The position numbers and the translations under genes are program-made. Below are positions 13,598-25,690 of a stretch of DNA of 64,000 nucleotides, one piece after another. Within the stretch, counting starts at the first letter, position 1. Every line of letters begins with the position of its first letter. A model generated the notes under the pieces. The model was given only the letters and a program-made list of their open reading frames with translations. It was not told the origin of the DNA and did no database searches. The stretch is from Crocodylus rhombifer (Eukaryota; Chordata; Crocodylia; Crocodylidae): positions 423,317 to 487,316 of the forward strand of contig JAVSML010025537.1 in NCBI GenBank assembly GCA_038503035.1, given 5' to 3'.

Positions 13598-13829
13598 GAG
13601 GATGCTATGGTGTCTACTGGGGTAAACAGCTTTAAAATCAGCAGGCTTGTTGCACTACATCCAAGAGTAACAGAACATTGGCTGAGGAGATCTTTGGCCT
13701 ACTTATATTAATTTTTAATGAAATCAGAGAGAATTCCAGAGGACTAGAACAGTTACAAGGTTAAAAAGTAAAGCAGGCTCAGGTAATTAAAGATGAGTTA
13801 GCCTAGGCAAAGTAATGGACAAGCTGCAA
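13598..13829 (+). mobile_element. old CR1-type LINE fragment
   Basis: Words such as AAATCAGCAGGCTTGTTGCA, CTACATCCAAGAGTAACAGA and CAGAGGACTAGAACAGTTAC correspond to the CR1 segment just before the RT domain (…KSAGPDxLHPRV…PEDWKxAxV). Much more diverged than the other CR1 copies; only about 230 bp remain. Confidence 0.5.
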
Positions 13830-14764
13830 TAACTGTTGTCATGGAACCCCAGAGCACTAAGGCATATACCCTGAAATCCCTTGAGAATAATGACATATGC
13901 CCATGTCATTTACCATACAAGGCAACCTTGGTAACAAGGCACCCCCCCATAATTAGATTGTATATATGGAAAATATATAAATTTGATATAATTTTCCAGA
14001 TATAGAATCTAATGATTGGCAGTTTGCCTTGAATTTGTCCTTCACCCACTGCTATGGCAGGGAAAATAAATCTGGAGGGCTCAGGTGGTCCACTTGCCCT
14101 TTTCCCCCTGCAATCTTTCCCCTGCACCCTCTGTATCCCTCTTTACTGTCAAACCCAGACTCTAGATACCCCCACAAGGGATCTGTGTGCTTAGTAGCCC
14201 CTTACCTATGACTAAAACCAGGCATTCCTGTTATAAGTCCTGGGATGCTCAAAAAATTTTTATGCAGACAGGGCACAGGACAACCTGTGACCCAACCCAA
14301 CCTGGCTGGGTTCCATTTCATGGAGGGTAGGGCCACAATAATCATATGCAACAGGCTGAAAGAGAAGAATAAGAGAGGGATTCTGGGCCCTGCTTAGGTG
14401 ATGTCCGCCAGAACTTTAAGGCTGATAAAGAAACAGGAATAAGTGAAAAAGGACAAGGAAAGCATAAGCTCAGCTGTAGGATTGAAGAGGAAGTAAAAAT
14501 GTATTGTTTAGTGACTCACCATTACTTGAAAGACAGTCAGTGCTAAGGGGGGAACTGTGCTTAATGGGTACTACCATATATCTTATTCACATGAGCTGTA
14601 CTAACTTTTCCTTGTGGTAGGTTCCCATTAGTATGTTTACCCAATATGGGCCACGCATTTTATAATCATGCTCAGTACTGGCAGCATTTAATCAGCTTCA
14701 TAATTGATTTCCATTACTAAGCACATGACACTTTTGGCATCAGTTTAATGACAGACAATGTATT

Positions 14765-14953
14765 TAATTAGGCTTCTGTATGTGCAACTGTAAGATTAGG
14801 GGACTTTTACCCTATGCTGATTGCGGGGGAGAGTGTATGAGGCTTCTGTGTGTGCAAATGTAAGATTAGGGACTTTTCACCCCATGCTGATTGGGGCTGG
14901 GGGGGAGGAAGGGTAGGGTGGGACCTCATCTTGTATTCGAGTAAATACAATGA
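14765..14953 (-). mobile_element. short dispersed element with an internally duplicated module
   Basis: On the minus strand the element starts GTATTTACTCGAATACAAGA, then TGAGGTCCCACC. A similar start occurs at 28167 (plus strand) and near 51407 (minus strand). Inside, a module of about 67 bp is present twice in tandem (14775-14841 and 14842-14905), each starting AGGCTTCTGT and containing GTAAGATTAGG. No coding capacity. Confidence 0.55.
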
Positions 14954-15049
14954 TTGATGATAGAGCCACTTGCATGGGAAGTCCTGCCTTTAGGGTCCTC
15001 ATTAAAACTGACTATTTCTCCTTCACTACAGCATAATTGCAATCAATAA

Positions 15050-15317
15050 AAACAATAAAGTGGTTTTTTGGGGGGTAGGGTGGGGGTTGGACTCCAGAAG
15101 GTGGAGCTCCAGCTCTGGCTCCTGGATGCCTTCCACCTACTCAGCAGCCCGCTGCTCATTGTGCCAGGTGGGTAGAGTGGGTATAAGGCAGCCAGGAGCT
15201 GGAGCTGGAGCAACATGTCCTGGGGCAGGGGGAGGAGCAGCCGTTGGAGGTGGGAGGAGTCGAGTGGTATGGGGCCAACTGCAGCTGCACCCATAGGCCA
15301 TATTTTGCCTATCCCTG
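15050..15317 (-). mobile_element. hAT-like element, GC-rich
   Basis: Read on the minus strand the element begins CAGGGATAGGCAAAATATGG and CCTATGGG, the typical end of the hAT-like family found at 24412 and 33366. The interior is Leu/Gly-rich when translated and not a gene. The other end near 15050 is only estimated from the change in base composition. Confidence 0.55.
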
Positions 15318-15578
15318 ATTTGGATCTTATAGTTATCTAGCACCAGGCTGGGTAAGGAAGGTCTAGGACAAACTCACTCAGGGCAGCAAAGCTTAGACAA
15401 TAGTCTTCTAATATAGCAGTTCTTGATTCCCACAAGCCTCCCCCCCCCACACACACACTCTCCACTCTTAAGTATGATTGAAAACTGATCCTAAAAAATA
15501 ATGATCAAGGTTTCTTTCTGTGGGGTTACTGGTTTAAATGATGCTATTCATTAACTTGTTAAACAAGCCATTTCAAAC

Positions 15579-15594
15579 ATATATATATATATAT
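15579..15594 (+). repeat. (AT)n microsatellite
   Basis: Eight uninterrupted AT dinucleotides. Confidence 0.9.
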
Positions 15595-17309
15595 ACACCA
15601 ATACTAAGTATCAAATGCAAATGAGATAAGTCTTGCTCCCACCATCTGTACAGTATGCACACACAAGTGTAGAAGCCAAAACTAATGTTCTCCACGGGGA
15701 CTTATTTTTTAGTCTTAAAAAAGAACATAGCTGTTTTTGGGCATCTCTAAACTCAATTTAGCTGAGAAAAAGATAAGGCAAGAAAAAGTCATTTCATTGG
15801 AGATATCATATGCACAAGAAGGAGCCAGTATGCAACTACAACAAGATAGTATTTCACCTAATTTCCAATATATGCAAACATATGCTGTAATAACACTTAG
15901 AAAGGGATGTGCTACAATAAGGTATGATATCAAAATACAAGCTGAGAAGAGCACAAAGCCCCCCTGCCAGCATGAAGTTGGCAATGAAGTTTAAATCTGG
16001 CTTGGTATAACCTACAGAAATGTTCTACCTACCCTGTTGCTGGCTACAGGGATGAAAAAGTTTAACATCCTCAGATGAGATAATGATACCAACCAAATTC
16101 CTGGTATGGATACAGCTATGCTGATAAACAATTATTTTGTTAGCTTAGCTTGTACCATTCATGAAGGTTGTATTTCTAGTACGGCAAGAAAAAAATTGAC
16201 AGCATATGCTGGGTCTACACTATGGGGCTTTATGATATAGTTATTCAGGCATAATTATTGTGGTTGTGGCTCTTTAGGAAAGAAAAGCTCGGCAAGAGGG
16301 ACATTCATCCCTAACTATCAGAAAAACAAGTATATGTAATATGAACAATACTGGCTAGCCATCATCAAAAACATATATATGCAATTGTTGTACAAAATGT
16401 GGTTCCAGGTGGTCCAAGAACCTAATCCAGAGATGTAGTTTTCCAAGAGCTTAACAGCATGGAATATAAAAGAATTTTTTTCTGAATTTCTTCTGAATAC
16501 CAGTATGGAAATACAGTTTGATGAAAGAGTACATCATAAAGGATAAAAATCAAGTACACTACTCTGCATTTGAGCATGATCATATGATACATCCAAAAAT
16601 AATTTTATTGTTTGCTGCATGCAATTTTGAAAGTTTTTCAAATCTAGCTTGTGTACAAGTATCTAGTAGATATATTATAACCAGTTGATTATGTTCCAAT
16701 GATTGCAGTTGGATTCTTTGACTTACCACTCTAAGTAATTGTGTAAATAGAAAAAAAATGTCAAGAGCCTGTGAGCCTAGTGTCTCCATGTAGAACTGTA
16801 CTGATTTTATACTTTGAATATAATGCTGTGGAATGTGAAGTGCTCTACAAATAAGCGCCAGGGAAGCATGCACAGTAAGTGGCTGCTGGAGATGCCTGAG
16901 GCAGGGTCCCAGGTCAAGTCAGCACTAATTGAATAGAAAAAGTCTGCTTTTTCACCGGAACAAAAATATGACAGCTTTATGAAATGCAGGTGATAATAAT
17001 AAAGAGTACTCCACAAGTAAGCAGTTAGTAAGTTTGGAAAATCCAGAATGTTACTACACATTTATCTATATGTCTGAATAAATATGTAAAATGGATTTAC
17101 AATCTGGGAGTTGGCGATAAAGACGAGGATACCATAGAATATAAACTCAATTGTTAAATTTGCAAAGTAGATAAATCTTATTTAAAAGGTTCACTTTTGT
17201 TTACTTATTGGAAATGCAAAGTTTATACTAAGAGAATAATTATGCAGCAATGATTTTCCAGCTGAATAGTTTGTGTTAAGAGTTTTCATCACTAACAAGT
17301 TTCTGTTTA

Positions 17310-17471
<162 letters not shown>

Positions 17472-19446
17472 TTAATGCATAATGAATGAAGGAAAGATGA
17501 TACCAATCTTTTACTCTACATACAAAGCTCATATTAAATGATTTATAGCACTCTATAGGTCACCCAAACAGTACACAAACACTACAGACAAAACATAAAA
17601 CTTTGTATTGAAGTTTTTACCACTTCCCAGTTCCAAGTCTGACTCTTCCTACCCTATGGGTAGACATACTTTCCTGCCTTAAGGGATGCTACCTTAATTA
17701 CAGCCAGTGATTCAATGTCAGTCTGTGCTCTGTGACAATGGTATTTTCTTCTTGTAGCTATAAATCGTAAAGAAAGTTTCCACTGCACTTTTTGAATGGC
17801 TACAAATAGAAAAGGCATACCAAATTACAAAACAAACATATTCCCTTTGCTTACAAAAAAAAATAATTGCTCATTTTAATACTGCACTGAATTTAATAAG
17901 AAATTAAGGAGATAATGGGTTACTCAGATAAACAATGAAGTGTGTGGGTCATGAAGGAAGGCAGGCTTAAGGTTGATATCAAAGAGCCAATGACAAAATT
18001 CAAATATGAAATAGCCAGAAAGATAACTGTATTATGTAGACTGTTTACAGAAAAGTTTTATATACACTGTTTGCAAAAAAAGTGGGTGTAAAACATCTTG
18101 GAAAAGAAAAGGCTGTAATTATCAAAACAAGAAACGAAGGGCCTGGAGGAGGGTTTTGTTATCTAGCCAGAAAAGAAGCTATATCATAAATATTTTGTTG
18201 AAAGAGGAGGTACAACTTCAACAACAACAAAAATGAATGTGAGGAGAAAGAGGAGAAGGATGAAGTGAAGCTAAGGAAGTGAGAGACAAAAGGATGGTAG
18301 GACTTGAAAGCATTGACAGAAAATAGGAAAAGCAAGGATGTTCAAGAGAGAAAAAATCAGAAACCTGAAATTTTGGCCGTATGAAGTTTAAACTGCTGGT
18401 GGACCATAGAGAGAGTTATCAGAAAGGCGGGTTTTTAATGGAAGACTACCTTTGTTGGGAAAATGATGTAGGAACTGTTAGCATGTACATAACATGAAAT
18501 CAGGAATACAGTATTAGAAGGAAAGCAAAAAGGAAACAAAAAAGTTTTTGCTGTTCCCATTTTTATTAAAGTCCACAATGCCCCATCTAAACAAAATCCA
18601 GACACCAAGATCTTCCTGGATAAGTCCTGGTTACCTTCACGCACATCAAAGCCTTTACAAATACTGGTTTCCAATTTGCTATTTAACCAAGTAGTTTGTG
18701 CCTAAAAATTGTCAGCAGACTCTAAAATGAAGTAACTTACCAGTAATTGAAATTCTTTGAGATGTATTTTCCACATAAGTGTGTAGGTGTGTGCCATGCC
18801 CTATGCTTAGACTGGAGGCTTTTTTTCCCTTGCTGCCTTAGTAGTAACTCGCAGGATAGAGCCTTGCCACATTTTCTCATGCACCCACACTGAGTGGGTA
18901 AAGAACAGTTTGTACTTCCTGACCCTCCACTTCCAGGACTCAAAGTTCCAGGGTTCTATTTTGGTTTTGACTTCAAGGAAGATGAGAAAGAAGAAGGAGA
19001 TCTAAATATGTGCTGTACAAGGACAACACATCTCAAAGAACATCAGTTACTGGTTAGTAACTTTGTACTCTCCTTAAATAACTGTTTCTCAAAAACATTT
19101 CCTAGTTGTGACAGATTCCAGAGAACAAGTGGGTCTCAAAGTCCCCTTAGGCAAACAGCAAGTGTAAGACTGCTCTAACAATCATGGCATCAGATCTCCA
19201 GGCTTCTGCAATAGCATAAAAACTCTGAAGGTATAGATGGATGTAGGTGTCACTGATGGCATTATACAGAAATGCTACTGAGCTAGGGTGGGAAGTGCCT
19301 ATATATCATACATAACTGACCCCCCACCCCAAGTGGTCTTAACAGTCATGCAGTTCAAAATCCAACTGAACAACCACTGGGATGATATCATGGTGCCTTA
19401 AAAACTCTCTGCTTTTGAGATTCAGAGCTGTTGACACTTTCTAATT

Positions 19447-19650
19447 CAGGGATCAGCAACCCTGTAGTAATGGTGGGCCAAATTAACACAGCCTGGCCCA
19501 AAGGCAGGCCACCACTTGTGCCCTGGTCATCACCTGCAATCTAGCCACTTCCTCCACTGCTGATTGCTGCTGCTTCCTGCCCTACCCCCCCCCTAGTGTT
19601 GATCATTGCCAGCAACTGCTGCAGCTCCTTCTGGAAGACTTTTTGAATCA
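19447..19650 (+). mobile_element. hAT-like element, left end
   Basis: Starts CAGGGATCAGCAACCCTGTA, then GGTGGGCCAAATT and GCCTGGCCCAAAGGC, all typical hAT-family words. The right end was not found; the GC-rich interior fades near 19650. Confidence 0.45.
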
Positions 19651-20299
19651 GAGGTTTAGAAACGGAACATAGTTTCACCATGAATGTCTTAGACAGAACC
19701 TGAGCTGAACCTCCCTAGAACAGAAGTGTCATTTCTTGGTGGCCTCTTGATCCCATTTTGCAAATACAATCCTAACTACTGAATTCCTGATCTCACATAT
19801 AATATACAGAGATGACTCCTTTGGCAATCTTTTGCAGCATTCTGAAGACCTGACAGGTCTACTGCAGGCTGGTAAACTTGACTGCTTTTGCCTCAATCCT
19901 ATAACATGTCTACTTCAGACATACAGCACCACCATATCTGTTGATGTAAAACATCAAAGTGGTATTGTATGTCACAATCTGGACATGATGCTCTTGAACA
20001 TAGTGCATAAAGGCTATTGAAGCTCTCATTTCTAAAATATGAGTCTGCAGGTTTATTTCATCCTGGGACCAGAGACCCTAGATTTGAACATCTTCTAAAT
20101 TAACTCTCTAACAGCTCTAGGCAGCATCAGTCACAACTGTCACACTGGAAAAAGAGGACACAAGTGGTAATCCCTTGAATGCCTTACTTGGACTTTCCAA
20201 TCACACCATGGAGGAAAGCAATGAAATCGGGTCTAAGAACAAAAAAAAACCCCTTAACATGCATGTGCATGTGGAGTGGGAAGCTTTTCTATAGGCCCT

Positions 20300-21270
20300 A
20301 TTAGCTGCATGGTATTGACCTCTTCCTGCAGTAAACTCTTATAAGAAGGGTCCCCCAAAAAGAGGTTAGGAAACAGGAGCTGTAAGAAGACAGCCATTCA
20401 AAAACTGGATCAATATCAGGATACCCGCTGGCAAAGGTCCAATCTGGGAAAAAGCAAACCAAATGATTTTGGAAAGGTAGGCAGGTAGCATCTTCCAAGC
20501 TCCCCGTTTCTGAGTACAAGATTTGTGAATTAGAGAGTAAGATACAGCTAAGTGCTTTTGTCAATGGAAGCTCTACCATTTTCTACAAATTTCCCTTTGG
20601 CAAGAGGTACCAGGAAAATGGAAAGCCTGGGTCTGAAAACAGTACTCAGTGTAGAGACTTTACTTCATTAGTAGTAGTAGAGGATGCTAGCACAAGCAAA
20701 CCTTTCCTCAGTGAAGTGTATGAGCAGTACCCAAACCTGTGCTTATAAAGAGGAAAAGAACACTCACCACACAGGGCTCTCAGATGGTTCAGAAATTTGA
20801 AGAGCCTCATCTATCATAAAACTCAACAATTCCAGACCTTTCAGAGACAGCTCCTCTGCACAAGTCTGGACCACCTTCAGCTGGTCTTTTAGTGCCCTCT
20901 TAAATGAAGCATTATCAAACAGGAAGTGTAACTATTTTGACATCAGTGGAGAAATTCTCACAGCCTTGACTGCTACACCGGACAAAAGGAGTTTGCTGGT
21001 ATCCCAAAACCAGGTCTCTTCCAGGAATGTGGAGAGCCTGGGCCTGAAGACAATACTAGGTCTAGTGCTTCTCCAGCTTGACTTATAAACAAGCCTGGTG
21101 CCAGAAGTAAATGCAAGGTGGTCTGCAAGGCTTGACAATGTAGCATGCAGGCTGCTTTGGTGGAGGAAGGCAGGACTAGGGTGCACTCTACCTATACTGC
21201 TAAGGTTAAAAAAAAAAAAGTCTCTGGTCAAAGTAGAGGATGTAAGACACATCCCATAAGTAAAAATAAG
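20300..21270 (-). other. coding-like stretch of unknown origin, possibly a decayed retroelement
   Basis: On the minus strand, 20768-20930 reads open for about 50 codons with a plausible helical protein (SFKRALKDQLKVVQTCAEEL, then SLKGLELLSFMIDEALQISE), ending in a stop at a TGTGTGGTGAG sequence. Frames at 20301-20579 and 20932-21273 flank it. The composition resembles a retroelement gag-type helical segment, but no zinc knuckle, protease or RT motif was found. The phrase GAGAGCCTGGGCCTGAAGAC near 21031 recurs diverged near 20621, hinting at an internal duplication of about 410 bp. I do not recognise the protein. Confidence 0.25.
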
Positions 21271-22329
21271 CATGTGAACAGTTATTCAAAAGGCAATTAT
21301 TCAAAGCTTTGGTAGACAAAAGAAAACCGAGGACTGCAACTTTCCAAACAAAATCAACTTAAAACATACCCAGCATGAAACAGTTAATTCTTTATAACAT
21401 TTTATGCAATTGAAAGCACAGTCTAGTGCTGGGTAATATCAGGCAACCTTAGTAATAAGCAAGTCTAAGTGGTACCACTTACAATGAAGAAAATAATTGT
21501 TTCAGGTTCAAACTTGAATGGTAGGTTTTCAAAGGTATACATTTTTCTGAGAGCTGATTTCTGCAGAGTGATTTTGTAAGAGATATTACCAGCCATTTAA
21601 CAGTTTGGATACTATAATTTTTTTTTCACGGTATGAACATACAAAATTGGAACAATGAATTACAGTACCCCAAGTTTCCTATGATTTTTTTTCCGGTTTT
21701 CTAACATTTTATCTAGTCTAGTTTGAACTGTTTTAAGTGACAGGTCTTCCACTTTAGCAAGCTAGCTGTGAAAGGTTGCAATATTAATTCCTTGATATTC
21801 AGCCAAAAGTTTTCTTCCTAAAAATGTAATCCCATTAGTCCTAATTATAAACCATTCCACAAGTCTAACAATGGGGTAAAGATGCAGCAGAGTCTAACGC
21901 CTCGTGATACACTGTGATAATAGCAATTGATTGCATGTAGGATGCTAGATTTCATTCCCCCACCCCAGTAAAGCTCTTAAGAGCATTCTTATTAAAAAGA
22001 CCTGGAGCTTTAACTACCATGATGCTCCTGCTCTGAAAAAAAAGCTTTAATTTGTTTACTTTTGCAGCAGAGTGAAGAAAAAACTGTTAAGTTCATTACT
22101 GATTTTGGAATTTAAAATAACTGACAGTGTATTCAGAGCTGGAATTCTTAGTTACTAATCTAGATAAGCTATACGCAATACACATACTGCATCAATTGCA
22201 CTTATTTGCCCTTAAGACAGAGAAGGCATGTGTATGCAGTGATCACTTTCCCTATGTGGCTAAACAACCTCCAGACAACAAAATATATAACAGAGCATAG
22301 ATATTTTCAAAGGAACTATGGCAAATGGG

Positions 22330-22520
22330 CTCTGCTTGTCATTGTGAGATACGAAAATATGCTGAACGTGCACATGTGCATCTCAAATTGCTTTCTATTG
22401 AATCTGCTAATAGCAATCAATGCATGGTTTCTGTTTATAATATATGCATGCCAGCCTGTCAGTACTCTTTCCCACACTTATGGCTAGAGTCATTTTATCT
22501 TCAAATGCCTTTGCACAAAT
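22330..22520 (+). repeat. dispersed direct repeat, copy 1
   Basis: Shares with 23712-23875 the ordered words GAGATACGAAAATATG / AGATATGAAATATG, TTGCTTTCTATTGAATCTGC / TTACTTTCTGTTGAATCTGC and CTCTTTCCCACA, then TTTGCACAAAT / TTTGAACAAAT. The copies are about 1.4 kb apart and well diverged. The family is unknown. Confidence 0.6.
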
Positions 22521-23711
22521 ACAACAACTGATAATGAAGATAGGATCCCACAAGTGGGGCATGAATTAAATAAACCAAAAGAATCTGCTCCAATTGTGAG
22601 TGCTTAAAATCAGGTGAAACCACAACAGCTACCTACATTGCAACAACTGGTGCATATGATTGTACAACGGAAGACTGGCCTATGTATATAGAGCAGCTGG
22701 AGCAGGGTTTGTGTTTTATTTTGTTTCGTTTTTCTTGGGGGGGGATGGAGGAGAAAGTGTACATTGATCAAAGATCACCAATCCTTACGATCAATTCTCC
22801 ATCCTAAAAGCAGAATGCCTGGTACAAGTAAAACACATATGCAATGGTGAGCCCTCTATTTAGTGGGTTTTACTTATGATACTGAAAAAAAAAAGGGTAC
22901 ATAGAAATACTGATGGGCTCTCACATGTACCTGCAAGAGTGTTTCCTGTAGTAAAAACAGAATCTACCGAAATTGCTAACTTTTCAGCAGGAATATCCCC
23001 CAGTGACCTGTAGCATGACTGGACAAGAAACCAAGAAAGATTGCACACTAGCACAGGCATACAAAGCCACCATGAGAAGTTGAAAGCATACAGAAAACCC
23101 TAATTTAGCAATCTTTATAGTCATGATCTTACTATAATCCAAGATGTGTCATGTGGGATATTTGTGTTGTTAATACCTAGTAAACTATGCACAATTTTAG
23201 AAGAGTTGCACATGGATCACCTCAATCAGCATGTGATTACTGGGAACTTAAGAAATGGCAGCCTGCAGTTGTGAATGCACAAACAGGTTCTTTGTCCTAT
23301 CTAGCACAAGTGGTGCCTAGTATTGTTTGATGCCACCACAATGACCAATTACGAGAAACAAGCATGACTGCCTACCTATTGTTGAGCAATCTGGCTTTGC
23401 AACATACAAAGATAACCAGTAACACAACACCAGAAAGTAGCAATGCTAACCTGTCAAGATCTAATAATGCAGCCCTCATCTAATGAGAACATACCTGAAT
23501 CAGACATGGGTGAAGGAAGGCCACCTCAGAACTGTGGTCAAGAGAATGGTAGCCATAAACCAGGATAAACGTAAGCATACACCCAACATACTAATCAATA
23601 CATCACATCTCCATGGAAGCAGTCAAGGGGATCAATGTTACTCAGAAAGGAAATGCAAACCACTTAACAGGCTTGTTGTCTGTGCATTATATTACTGTTG
23701 TTTCAAAAAGT

Positions 23712-23875
23712 GGGGGACAAGATATGAAATATGCAAATATGTTGAATATGCACATAAGCATCTAAAGTTACTTTCTGTTGAATCTGCTAATGGCTGCAAG
23801 CCTGAAAGCACTCTTTCCCACATTTGTGGCTGGAATCTTTTTTTTTGGAAATTTACCTTTGAACAAATCCACCAG
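23712..23875 (+). repeat. dispersed direct repeat, copy 2
   Basis: Second copy of the sequence at 22330-22520. It ends just 20 or so bases short of the DIAPH3 exon at 23899, so it lies within the intron immediately beyond that exon's donor site. Confidence 0.6.
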
Positions 23876-23898
23876 TCATCAAAAACTAATCTACTTAC

Positions 23899-23994
23899 AG
23901 AGGTTCTGTGCAATCTTTGGATCTAAGACTTTTAGCTCCTTGATTCGTTTCTTAATGGATTTCCTCTCTTCAAAATCTTCCTCCTCTTTTTTAA
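23899..23994 (-). CDS. DIAPH3: DIAPH3 coding exon (FH2 lead-in, upstream of the three)
   Basis: Diaphanous-related formin 3 nucleates and elongates unbranched actin filaments under Rho-GTPase control; its FH2 dimer rides the barbed end. This 96-bp exon, read on the minus strand, follows a TTTTGACAG acceptor and ends at a GTAAGTAG donor. It begins with two bases finishing a split codon, then 31 codons: an acidic/basic stretch KKEEEDFEERKSIKKR and then IKELKVLDPKIAQNL. The last base (T) is the first of a codon completed in the next exon at 17458. In diaphanous formins this segment is the charged linker leading into the first core helix of FH2. The phase match to the next exon and the exact splice signals make the call strong. 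The preceding exon (FH2 lasso with its tryptophan) was not found in the 40 kb to the right, so that intron is long. Confidence 0.93.
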
Positions 23995-24365
23995 CTGTCA
24001 AAATAATGAAAATGCACACTTAGGGACAGTATTAAACAAACCGAACATAATTCTTGAATGGAAAAACCTTCAAAGTCAGATTGCAGACAAATTGCTCTGA
24101 GAATACAGGCATAACTGATTAATTTGATTGCATTATTTCAGTATGTTACATGGGGTTAGATTTTCATCATGTTATCTTTACAGAACAAGTTATTTTCTAA
24201 AAAACTTAAAACCTAGAAATTTTACAAAAGGTACTTGGATTCTTTAATTTCAGACCATGTATACTGTTGCCAACTTGTGTTGAATTTGAAAATTTATCAT
24301 ACCTAAATCGACAGAATATATAAAATATGTAAATAACTGTAAGACCATGTAAAAGAGTAAACTAG

Positions 24366-24411
24366 GGGACAGAACCACAGAGTTGGAAGGCACCTTAGGC
24401 ATCATCCAGCC
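24366..24411 (-). mobile_element. CR1 3' end, left part (interrupted)
   Basis: AGAACCACAGAGTTGGAAGG and CATCATCCAG are the reverse of the CR1 3' terminus. The copy is interrupted by the hAT element starting at 24412 and seems to resume at 25565 (TCTAGTCCAATC, then CCTTCTGAAAATTTCCAATG). Confidence 0.55.
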
Positions 24412-25564
24412 CAGGGGTGGACAAAATATGGCCTGTGGGCTATGAGCAGCCCACCAACTGATTCTATCCAACTCATGGCCGGGCAGCACAGGTGGCGGGC
24501 GGTTCCAGAGGATACTGGGAGAGGAAGCAGCCTTGCCTACCTGCCTGGAACCACACAGCAGGGTCTGGGTGAGCCATGCTCAGGCCCCAGAGGCTCCAGC
24601 TCTGGCTGCTGCTGACACCCTAGGGAATACTAGGTGGAAGCATCCCTGCATGCCCACCTACCTGGCTCTATGTGACAGGCCCTGGGCAAGCTGTGCTCAA
24701 GCCCCAGTCCCCTCACTCAGAATGGCACAGCAACATCTCTCCTCTCTGAGGCTCAGAGCTGGCTGGAACTGCCCTAGGCACTAGGACCTTGCAGAAGGCA
24801 CTCTGCACCTGTGACTGGAGGCAATGAAGCTTTCCCAGCACCTCCTGGTAGGTGAAGCCCCAGTTCTGACCCAGTCCTGCCTTGCCCCATGCAGCACCAC
24901 AAACCAGCCCTGCCACCTGCCACCTCCTGGCTACAACCAGCATGGCTTCCGTCCCATCTGCCCAGACGAGACTGGCACTGGCACCCTGGGGCTCCTCCCA
25001 AAGGAAGGGAGAGCCCTGGGCTGTTGGTAGGCACAGCCTTCATGGCCCTGGAGGGGAGATGGGGCAGACTGGAGGGAGCTACTGCACTTCCCCAGGCTTT
25101 GTGGACACAAGTGTCAATGTGAAGGGGTGGGAGGCAGGCAGGGTTGGGGTGCAGAAAACTCGTAAGGGCAGCACTGGTGTGCAGGCTGAGGCAGGAATCC
25201 CCTTGTGATTTACAAGGTGGCTGGGTAGCGGCAGGGATCTGCTGGAGGTGGAGGCTTCCTCCCTTGACCGAGTGTCCTGCTGGCTGGTTTTGGTACCCTT
25301 GGGAGAGAGACTTTATTTTGAGCTATTATGTGATCACCTCTATATACGTTACTCAAAAAACAAAATCGGGACAAAAAATAGTTTGAGATAAAATTAAAAT
25401 ACTTTATAGTAGGTCTTTGATTTCTAGCATACGATTTTTTGGGGGTTTTTTTTAAAATCAATAATTTGTTAATTATCTTCACCCTTAATTGTGTGTGTAC
25501 AGCCCTCAACAGCTCACCAAAACTCATTAAGTGGATCCTCAGCCAAAATAACAGCCCATCCCTA
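24412..25564 (-). mobile_element. hAT-like element, about 1.15 kb, inserted in old CR1
   Basis: The left end is CAGGGGTGGACAAAATATGG and the right end, reversed, AGGGATGGGCTGTTATTTTG followed by CTTAATGAGTTTTGGTGAGC. The same two ends occur in opposite order at 32055-33366, so both belong to one family and lie in opposite orientation. Flanking octamers CATCCAGC and AATCTAGT agree at five of eight positions, consistent with an aged hAT target duplication. The GC-rich interior carries no transposase; open frames there are artefacts. Confidence 0.65.
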
Positions 25565-25690
25565 ATCTAGTCCAATCAGCTGCACAAATACAGGGTTCTG
25601 TATTCCTATACCATTCCAGCCTCCTTCTGAAAATTTCCAATGAAGATACTGCATCTTTGAAGATTATAAAATTAAATATTCCCATGCCAA
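25565..25690 (-). mobile_element. old CR1 3' part, continuation beyond the hAT insertion
   Basis: TAGTCCAATCAGCTG and CTCCTTCTGAAAATTTCCAA resemble the reverse of CR1 sequence just upstream of its 3' terminus. It is strongly diverged, and its limit on the right is a guess. Confidence 0.4.
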
